Assembly (NCBI GenBank): GCA_011800805.1 | Contig: MPNW01000060.1 | Span: 157,528 to 168,873 of the forward strand | DNA from: Hirudo medicinalis | Taxonomy: Eukaryota; Annelida; Clitellata; Hirudinida; Hirudinidae | DNA length: 11,346 nucleotides | Reading direction: 5' to 3' | In this document: positions 5,347-11,346 of the stretch, piece by piece | Layout: each line of letters starts with the position of its first letter | How positions within the stretch are numbered: the stretch's first letter is position 1 | Translations under genes and position numbers: made by a program | Notes under the pieces: model-generated | Told to the model about the DNA's origin: nothing | What the model saw: the letters and a program-made list of their open reading frames with translations, nothing else | Database searches by the model: none

Positions 5347-7838
5347 CTGCGTCAGGCATGCAATCAATGCCGTCACCGTCACTTTCGTGGTCATCGTCAT
5401 CGCAATCGTCATGACTCACTTTTCAAACTCCTCTCGAACTCCTTTCCAGCATCGCCAGCGGTTCTGCAGTTGGACGTTCGTGCCCTTTCGACGACCCTGT
5501 CGAGCTCTTGCTGTACCTGAATTAACGCAACTGTCAGTTCGGCCATAAAATCAAAATTTGAAACTCAATCGAGCGTAACGCGTAATCCGATATCGATCTC
5601 TCCTACGAGATCGCAGAGAATTCGTTCCCGTTTCAAAGAAACGACGCCAAAAGAAACCAACGTCGTAGGACTTGGGGGTCTTGCTCCCGAGCTTCGTGAC
5701 GTTGGCGAACGCCCTCTTGGGCTTCAGGTGTTCGACCAATTGGCAGACCTCGCCATAGGAGGGGTGCAGCGAATAGCAAATCTTAAAGTGGTTCCTTCCC
5801 ACGGGTATGCAGTACTTGTCGAGGGTCGAAGCCCCGGTAAAGAACATGGCGGAGAAGGTCAGGGTGCGGAGGTCTTCGGGCTCGGCGTCCCTGAGAACCT
5901 TGCACCGGCACGGTTCCTTTGACGACGAGTGGTTCTTCCTTTTTTGCTTTTTGAGGTCGACGGAGGGCTGTCAATGGATAGAAAGACGATGATGGCGTTA
6001 GCGTAAACCCCTTGAACAGCTAGCTATTCTTTCTATCGTATAAGTGGAGGATGACTATTGTTTATGCTGTATTAAATCTATTAATAACAATGATAATAAT
6101 AATAATAAAAATAATAAAGCCCACATAATATTTTTAAAACAAGACATGAATCCACAAACAGCTTCCCAGTAACTGCTGAAAGACTGATCGCACACCTATC
6201 TTCGACAAACATCGAACGCCTAAAAACCCATCCAATCAGAAACATGCAATGCAAATATCAAACGTCATGAGTACCATGATGGAGTCGCAGGCATGAATCT
6301 GGGTCGAGTCAGGGTCGGTGGTGAAGAGGTCGGACAGGTTCCCGACGTTGGAGCACTGCTTGAACTTGTGGTCACTCACGTGGATCTGAATGTAAGGTTG
6401 GTCGATGACAGTAACGATCAATGACAATTCTCGGTCACAGTACGATACAAAGACGTCACGATCACTTGACCGAATAATAATAATAATAATAATTACGATA
6501 ATAATAACAAAAGTAGAAGATACCTTCATGTTGAAATGCTTGCCGATGGCCGACAGAAGATGCTCGCAGCCGAGGCTCGCCTTAAACTTCAGGTTTGCTA
6601 TCTTCGTCCGACCTTGATCTATCCAGTGACCTATGACCTCCGTGGCACAGAGGAGGCTGTAGGATCGAGATGGAATGAAGGTGTTGCTGGGGTGGAAGAA
6701 GGTCGTGTCGACGTACAGGGAGTCCAGGGTCTTCGGGTTCCTTGGAGTTTGCGATTTGGCGCCGGCATTAAATTTTTTAAATAAAATTACTATGAATAAC
6801 CATTAGAAATGTTATAACATAACCGTATTAATAAGAACCTAATATTAGTGAATATCAAAAAATAAAGGCAGCTCATGGCATTCTAAACATTCACGACGTC
6901 ATGACATCCGACAACACCGAAAACCACAAATGTCGACTCACCCGTCCGCATCGGAGAGGGACTTCAGGAGTTTGAAGCGGTCTGCAGAAATCCTGTAATC
7001 CCCCGTGTACAGTACCCTACCCCCGGAGCCCTCTATCAGACACCTTCAGAGAAATGAAACAAAACAAAACGAATCAAAACCGGCCGGTCGACTCGCGACA
7101 TCAAAAATCGAGACATCCTCGTCGACTCACATGGCTGAACCCGGGCAGTGACCGGCAGGAAGGAGGGTCAACTTGATCGGCCCGCGCGTCTGAAAACATC
7201 TTCCGATCAGAAAGAGGGACGGCAAATTCCGCTAGGCGTCCGAAATTTCGACGCCAGCACTCTCAAATGTCGTATGTCGCGCGGAAACAAAGCATAGCAA
7301 CAAACAGTGTCGTCGACCTTCCAAAGAACTCACCGAGTCTATCGGAGACGAGTCGTCTTTTCCTGTCGGAACGTACAACTCGGAAGGCACGTCGTCTGCC
7401 AGGGAGACCTGAGGAGTTTATGCCAAGTTCGTCAAAAATTAAATTATGAATCCATTTTATCGGGCACGGTCGAATTTTAAAATAATCTCGGCGATCGACG
7501 ACAATCTCCACAAAACGAGGCAAGAATGATTTCTTTAATGTCGAAGATACATTTTGCTCGTCGCATTAAACTTTAAGCAAAAGGTCGTTCGGACACCTGC
7601 CTCCGAAAATCAAAACGACATTTCGACATCGTCGACGCACGACAAAGCCGAGCAGTACGTCGCTTAAGTGCTCGCAATCACCTTTAACCATAAACAATTC
7701 ACGATCTGCAGTACGAAAGTCATTGGAAGTACAATTGCACGACATGTACTCACTAAGGCGTCCTTGAGGAAGGCGTAAGAGTCTTCTAGGAGGACGAGAC
7801 TCCTCGTCGTCTCGGAACAGTAGACCTTCAAGTCCGGA
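3575..7838 (-). CDS. DCLRE1C: Artemis-type beta-CASP nuclease (DCLRE1C/SNM1C), 5' end missing
   Basis: Artemis is a nuclear metallo-beta-lactamase/beta-CASP endonuclease that trims DNA ends and opens hairpins in non-homologous end joining, with DNA-PKcs in vertebrates. Nine exons were assembled, read from high to low coordinates: 7838-7754, 7408-7334, 7189-7131, 7043-6942, 6740-6524, 6385-6275, 5967-5662, 5516-5420 and 5346-3575. They sum to 2824 nt: one base of a split codon, then 940 codons and a stop, in phase throughout. Visible motifs in order are PAGHCPGS (motif 3 His), VLYTGDYR (motif 4 Asp), YVDTTF (beta-CASP motif A Asp), IHVSD, TQIHAC (motif B His) and CYSLHPSY (motif C His). LYVDTTF, FIPSR, LFTTDP and TQIHAC follow human Artemis as remembered, not Apollo. 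Residues 351-940 form a disordered acidic tail. The HxHxDH exon (about the first 60-70 residues) is not in the window. The complete protein would be about 1000 residues, against 692 in human. Confidence 0.9.
4718..4831 (-). repeat. 30-bp coding repeat (10-residue units with Cys)
   Basis: The tail contains consecutive units of the form RS-D/E-N/D-SC-x-I/F-S/V-G/D: RSDNSCQISG, RPENSCHFVD, RSEDSCRFVG, RSDGTREKST. The spacing is exactly ten residues. The Cys is kept in three of the four units. Confidence 0.8.
5347..5419 (-). other. Very short intron that is open in the downstream frame
   Basis: This 73-base GTGAGT...GACGCAG intron separates exons H and the last exon. In the frame of the last exon it is open and acidic (HDDCDDDDHESDGDGIDC). 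In the frame of exon H it meets TGA at once. Because 73 is not a multiple of three, retention after exon H would truncate the protein. Confidence 0.55.
5420..5516 (-). CDS. DCLRE1C: Artemis exon H
   Basis: Thirty-two codons plus one base lie between TTAATTCAG and a strong donor (AAAA then GTGAGT). VQQELDRVVERARTSN matches the helix MDKVVEILKPLCRSS that closes the human catalytic domain. The exon is short and rests on splice signals, phase and this alignment. Confidence 0.7.
5662..5967 (-). CDS. DCLRE1C: Artemis exon G with motif C
   Basis: There are 102 codons starting after CCATTGACAG. A Lys/Ser-rich insert (KKQKRKNHSSSKEP) precedes LRTLTFSAMFFTG, the counterpart of human LHIISIKPSTMWFG. 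FKICYSLHPSYGEV carries the motif C His (human FSFHSSYSEI). The donor GTTGGT at 5661 is weak but keeps phase 0. If it is not used, the frame stays open to 5551 and ends in ITRYARLSFKF. Confidence 0.82.
6087..6118. repeat. (AAT)n repeat in intron
   Basis: An imperfect AAT tract, interrupted by AAAAAT, in the 307-base intron between Artemis exons F and G. Confidence 0.85.
6275..6385 (-). CDS. DCLRE1C: Artemis exon F with motif B
   Basis: There are 37 codons in phase 0, with acceptor CTTACATTCAG and donor GTACTC after ATG. IHVSD and TQIHAC provide two conserved His, equivalent from memory to human H228 and H254. LSDLFTTDPDSTQIHAC matches human HHLTTDRNTQIHAC in order. Confidence 0.88.
6474..6510. 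repeat. (AAT)n repeat in intron
   Basis: An imperfect AAT tract in the 138-base intron between Artemis exons E and F. Confidence 0.85.
6524..6740 (-). CDS. DCLRE1C: Artemis exon E with beta-CASP motif A
   Basis: One base plus 72 codons. YVDTTF holds the motif A Asp, and IPSRSY plus the KIANLKFKASLGCEHLL segment follow human Artemis closely. The donor is GTATCT. The acceptor AACTCCAAG has a poor pyrimidine tract. It was chosen because it alone restores phase 2 and gives the same spacing to YVDTTF as in human Artemis. Confidence 0.85.
6942..7043 (-). CDS. DCLRE1C: Artemis exon D with motif 4
   Basis: The acceptor is TTTCTCTGAAG and the donor is GTGAGT. The exon has one base completing Met, 33 codons and two bases of a split Gly. 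GGRVLYTGDYR carries the motif 4 Asp that bridges the metals in this family. Confidence 0.92.
7131..7189 (-). CDS. DCLRE1C: Artemis exon C with motif 3
   Basis: Nineteen codons plus two bases (AT) lie between GTTTTCAG and GTGAGT. The exon reads TRGPIKLTLLPAGHCPGSA. The His of GHCPGS is the metallo-beta-lactamase motif 3 metal ligand. The split ATG joins the next exon to give SAM-CLIEG, matching human SVMFLFQ. Confidence 0.92.
7334..7408 (-). CDS. DCLRE1C: Artemis exon B
   Basis: There are 25 codons, phase 0 at both ends, between CTCCTCAG and GTGAGT. VSLADD corresponds to the human ISLVDE strand. The acidic loop after it (VPTGKDDSSPIDS) is longer than in human. Confidence 0.82.
7754..7838 (-). 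CDS. DCLRE1C: Artemis exon A (first visible)
   Basis: The exon is bounded by acceptor TTGATTTCAG and donor GTGAGT. It starts with the third base of a split codon, followed by 28 codons: PDLKVYCSETTRSLVLLEDS and then YAFLKDAL. LKVYCS followed by a Leu-rich helix matches the human LKVYLYCSPVTKELLL stretch just after the HxHxDH loop. The previous exon must end in phase 2. Confidence 0.85.
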
Positions 7839-8736
7839 CTGAAATCAATTCGGCGAATGATCGTCCGAGCGATTACAACGACGAGCGAACAAATTCACGA
7901 GAAGAAAAGGAATCGAGGCTCGGCCGCAAAAGGAAGCCGGACGAGACGTCGACGAACGTAAAAACGAGCAAAAAATCAAGTTGTAACGGCGTAATGAATT
8001 ATAAAGATTATCTAAAATAAACAATTGTCTGCAAGTAATTGGTCTGTGGTCACTGAAAGACCCATTTAGTCACACAACGTGGACGGACATCAAAAGCTTT
8101 GGCAGACCGGTCGTCACTGATAATCAGCCTCTCAAATTATCCAGGTATACTAGATAAACTTAATTGTTTGACAAAAAGTTTAGCAGCACATCAATTATTA
8201 ATGTTATTATTATTATTATTAGTCGCTCCTTTACCGACAGGATAATTATTGTTACTCACGCCCAACAGCCATTATAAATTGTCGTGCTTATATTTTAATT
8301 TACCTAAAAACTGTAAGCTGTTACCTAAACACAACTATGGGAATAAATCCAGAGGCGTCTCAATTTAGTGTAAAAATGCAATAATTTCAAGGAAGTCTAG
8401 ACTGGCACCTGAGAGCCGTTGCTGCAAGTACTACTGCCACTTAGGACTACAAAAACTATGCAAACGTTTGATAATAAAAACCCATTAATAATTAATTATC
8501 TGCATTCACAAACAGGTTCCCTTCATTTTGAATTAGTTTCAAATTTACTTTGACAGTATTCTTTCTTTGAATGGCTCGGAGGCAAGTCCAACTGTGTGAT
8601 CTATACAATTGAAAAAGAACGTCATCGAATAGTTTTTCTACAGCTGTCTAGCAATTATGTATATCTCTCATGATAGTCTCATTTGATAACATATTCGCGA
8701 TACTAAGAGAACCCTAAATCAGAATTTCCCACTAGA
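7839..8736 (-). other. 5' intron of the Artemis gene, proximal part
   Basis: No gene is recognised. The first 140 bases, to about 7980, are CpG-rich and on the minus strand pyrimidine-rich, in line with the acceptor side of an intron. Beyond that the sequence becomes AT-rich. A (TTA)n tract lies at 8196-8221. No exon encoding the HxHxDH motif was found in any minus-strand frame. Confidence 0.5.
8196..8221. repeat. (TTA)n microsatellite
   Basis: ATTAATGTTATTATTATTA and similar, about seven TTA units with one interruption. Confidence 0.85.
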
Positions 8737-8768
8737 TATATAAACAGCGCAATAGATGGAATTCAGTC
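8737..8768 (+). promoter_or_regulatory. TATA box plus initiator
   Basis: TATATAAA at 8737-8744 is followed by TCAGTC at 8763-8768, which fits the arthropod initiator TCAKTY. With the initiator A at 8765 as +1, the TATA box starts at -28, close to the usual spacing. No downstream promoter element (RGWYV at +28) is present. Such pairs can occur by chance in AT-rich DNA. Confidence 0.35.
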
Positions 8769-8816
8769 GGCTCTTAGCAGACATTTATAAAATGTATTTA
8801 ACGAAAGGCCACCTGA

Positions 8817-9011
8817 ATGAAAATGGGAGAGTATGTACAGCGTAGAAGCCAAGTTTTTGCCGTCAAAACGATCTATAGAAATTCCTGGATATTCTCTAGT
8901 TATTCCCTCAAAAGTACTCATTTTTTATTGAGTTTGAGGGCTTTGCATGCGACTTTATTGCTTACTTTTCCAAACGAACAAAACCTCGAACAGAAGGCAA
9001 AACATCAGTAG
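8817..9011 (+). CDS. Possible small gene, 64-residue product of unknown function
   Basis: An ATG ORF of 64 codons starts 52 bases after the putative initiator and ends with TAG; AATAAA follows 12 bases after the stop. The product is basic ([20 protein letters not shown] at the N terminus), with a moderately hydrophobic stretch around residues 34-51 ([18 protein letters not shown]) that is interrupted by Arg and His and so is a weak membrane-segment candidate. No family is recognised. An open frame of this length is not rare by chance; the case rests on the promoter, ORF and poly(A) signals being in the right order and spacing. It would be nested in the Artemis 5' intron on the opposite strand. 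Confidence 0.22.
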   Translation: MKMGEYVQRRSQVFAVKTIYRNSWIFSSYSLKSTHFLLSLRALHATLLLTFPNEQNLEQKAKHQ

Positions 9012-9022
9012 CACGACTCGCG

Positions 9023-9060
9023 AATAAAAACATCAAACGATAAAATAAAAACCTAATAAA
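9023..9060 (+). terminator. Cluster of three AATAAA signals
   Basis: AATAAA occurs at 9023-9028, 9044-9049 and 9055-9060. A TTATCTTGTGTTTCACT stretch follows about 20 bases later and could serve as a U/GU-rich downstream element. The region is AT-rich, so some of these hexamers are expected by chance. Confidence 0.3.
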
Positions 9061-11215
9061 GTTTTCATATTTTAAAATTATCTTGTGTTTCACTAACTGT
9101 TTTATTTTAAAATTTAAATTTAAGTACAAATTATTAATAGCATTATGTAAAACTATTAATTACGCCTCAGAAATAAATTATTTACCAAAAAAACTAGATA
9201 TTGTTAAAAAAATAATATTTTTTAAATATATTTCATATCGATAGATGTTTATGAATTGTATTTTTTTTTCGGTTTTTAGAGTAACCTATGGATTGAAATA
9301 TAAATTCCTGCAAACCAAAAACTTGAATAACTCAATTTTACAAGAAGGATTAAATGAAATCCAAAATAATGTTTATATGAGCAGTGCAAGAATCAGCGAG
9401 ATTGAATAAGCTCAAATGTTTAAAATTATAAGAAAAAGGATATCAACGTAACATAATTAAAAAGAATTAGACTATCAAAAGTGCCTATAAGATCGATGTA
9501 AAAATATAAATTTTTCTCCAGAAAAACTCCATGTTAAATATAAACTGATAAAGGAATGCATTATAAATTTATCGAGAAGCACAAAGTCAATCAAGTCGAT
9601 GTGGTGCCTCACAATTAATCAAAAGACGGCAAACAATAAAGAGAAAGGTGAATTTATTCCATTTAATAATGACAACAAAGAAAATGGAGACGAGAAATCA
9701 TTAAGAGAGAAAAAAAAATAAAGGATAAAGGAAGAAGCTGCAAGTTCTTTCATTCAAGACACCATAATTATGTCATGATGTTCCGACAACTCAACTGGGC
9801 CATAAATCTGGAAGAGAATATTGAGTCCATGTGTTATGAAATGAATTTTTTTAAGGCCATCATTCATTTTTTCTCTCTCATTTTTCGTTACCGCTCCACT
9901 TCATTCTCATCTTTATTTCTTAAATCCATGTAAACATTTCCTTCCGAGTGCTTATTCCAAAAATTCGAAGAATCACTTCTAAAGTTTTTATCGCCTCATC
10001 ACAAAAAGTAGTTTTGAGACGTCGATCCAAACTTACATGAAATCCTACACTCGATTCACTCGGTTGTGAAAATAAATACGACGAGTATTTTCTGACGAAA
10101 GTTTGATTGCACTTTCGAATGTTTTCAATTTCCCAACTAAACGCAAATATTTTGTGCGAACTACCTCCACAAAACGTTTAGAAGCTCAAAAAGTTTCAAA
10201 ACTTGGGTCTTCCGTGTTCAGTTTTCAACCGCAAAATGCCTAGCATGCTTAGAATCTCTCAACCAGGCCCCCACTCCGGAATGGGGCTACAAACAAAACT
10301 GCGATTCTAATTGATTATGAATGCTTATTCGACTCCAAGACGTCATTTGAGGGCCGAGGATAAGGAAATTTTCCCGACAAGGAGAGAATAGAGGTCGGTC
10401 AACTTATTTCTGGTGAATTTTACCCCTTGAAACGATTAGAGGATTAGTCCGTGACTGCCATCTTGCCAAAAATCTTCCTCAGGGGTGAATGTGGACCAGT
10501 ATGAGCGGGATTCGAGTAATCCAAGAACTCAGAAATATTACACAGCCAGTCTTCAATCCACACCGGCTTGACCCGCTAAATTTCAGAGCAGCGACGAGCC
10601 AGATGGACGCACTTGCGATAGAATATGACTGTGCACCCGGCCGGAGATTTGATATTTTTTTCTTCAGAGTTAAAAGCACGAAAATCGTCTAATTTCCTCA
10701 AAAATGTCAGAGAGACAAATGCGAGCGCAGTATAATGGCGATATCTCCCCTCCCGGATTAGCAACCCGGTGCGTTTGAATTTAATTGTTCATACATTTTA
10801 AATCTGAATTAAACTTTAATCATATTTATTCGATCGTTTGAACTTATGTAGCGCAGACTATTCTTTGGTCTAACCATGGTCACACCTTCAATCAGAATAT
10901 GGGCGTCATGTCAAACCCAGGGAGGTCCCGACAAATTAGCCGCTAAATAAAAATTCCAATTAAATATTAGAATGACAATTTGTGGTCGTTTTTACAAAAT
11001 CCGATTTTTTTTGGCGCAAGCCAGGATGCGAATCGAAGGCATCTTGGTTGGTTCGTTTGGCAGAAAATAAGCAAATACTACTATTAATACTAATCCGAAT
11101 TGAAAACTCAACAGATGACAAAGCTGACTTAAAATAATTGACTCGCATAAAGTTATAATCCCGTCAGGTTAATGTCTTAATTCAATTACTCACCTGTAGA
11201 TTGCCTACAAAGTCT
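9061..11215. other. AT-rich sequence without a recognisable gene
   Basis: No coding sequence could be supported on either strand. Roughly 9060-9760 is strongly AT-rich with many A and T runs. About 10200-10760 is more balanced and holds overlapping frames of 62-67 codons on both strands at 10479-10764, none recognisable. The stretch is probably intron of the Artemis gene, whose 5' exon lies further right. Confidence 0.5.

Positions 11216-11279
<64 letters not shown>
11216..11279. repeat. (AAC)n microsatellite
   Basis: About 21 uninterrupted AAC units, the longest perfect microsatellite in the window. Confidence 0.97.
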
Positions 11280-11346
11280 TGGTAACATTTTTCTGGTAAT
11301 TTCTAAATTTCTTCAAGGAAAAATCATTTTTTAAGTTTGATGGTCC

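Noticed and set aside
4249..5548. Other frames of 60-137 codons on both strands within the last Artemis exon
   Set aside because: They are shadow frames in GC-rich coding DNA with repetitive Arg, Pro or Ser composition and no recognisable domain.
8559..8575. GTGTGATC as a reverse-strand Asp-His of the HxHxDH motif
   Set aside because: The neighbouring reverse codons read NCIDH without the two earlier His at the required spacing. Other RTG-RTC words at 7857, 8046, 10875 and 10981 also fail.
10459..10475. YY1-like motif GCCATCTTG as a promoter mark for the Artemis gene
   Set aside because: A short motif that also occurs by chance elsewhere (for example at 304-313 just after the neuropeptide stop and inside an Artemis exon at 5845-5853). 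No start-site context supports it.
10479..10764. Overlapping frames of 62-67 codons on both strands
   Set aside because: No recognised family, no promoter or poly(A) context, and opposite-strand frames of similar length suggest chance.
10730..10800. tRNA-like or SINE-like end near CCCGGTGCGTTTGAATTT
   Set aside because: No A box, acceptor stem or consistent cloverleaf could be drawn around it.
11188..11200. Strong minus-strand donor-like site (CTACAG then GTGAGT) as the end of a missing Artemis 5' exon
   Set aside because: In the required phase 2 the preceding codons read TAG GCA ATC TAC, so a stop lies just upstream, and no HxHxDH sequence is present. At most it could end an untranslated exon.

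Overview
This window is nuclear DNA from an animal, most likely an invertebrate. It has GT-AG introns, microsatellites (AAT, AAC and tetranucleotide), a 41-bp minisatellite, a neuropeptide-precursor exon and a multi-exon Artemis-type nuclease gene. The phylum cannot be fixed from the sequence; an arthropod or other protostome is a guess.

Left part (1-1140), plus strand. A 17-bp tandem repeat lies in what looks like an intron (1-46). It is followed by the last coding exon of a neuropeptide precursor (72-304), which carries three related G-x-x-R-Y-G modules, two of them followed by KR. Its signal-peptide exon would lie off the left edge. A TTG microsatellite and a 41-bp minisatellite (about 567-1140) follow and may lie in the 3' UTR.

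Middle spacer (1141-3574). This holds no confident gene. It contains an AATAAA signal for the plus-strand gene (1585), GC-rich patches with a short inverted repeat, a perfect RFX X-box-like site (2176-2190), a doubtful His-rich open frame and many microsatellites. The long 3' UTR of the minus-strand gene probably also falls here.

Main gene (3575-7838, minus strand). Nine exons could be assembled by hand. Their phases agree, all eight internal introns are GT-AG, and together they give about 940 residues. The catalytic half matches Artemis (DCLRE1C, SNM1C), the beta-CASP nuclease of non-homologous end joining, better than Apollo or SNM1A. The single last exon encodes a low-complexity, very acidic tail of about 590 residues with SUMO-interaction-like motifs, nuclear localisation signals, a Cys-containing 10-residue repeat and Asp/Glu tracts. 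The exon with the HxHxDH metal motif was not found and must lie beyond the right edge, so the 5' intron is at least 3.5 kb.

Right part (7839-11346). This is mostly AT-rich intron. At about 8737-9060 sits a compact arrangement of TATA box, arthropod-type initiator, 64-codon ATG ORF and three AATAAA signals, which may be a small nested gene on the plus strand. The window ends in a long AAC microsatellite.

The neuropeptide and Artemis genes are convergent neighbours with no evident functional link.
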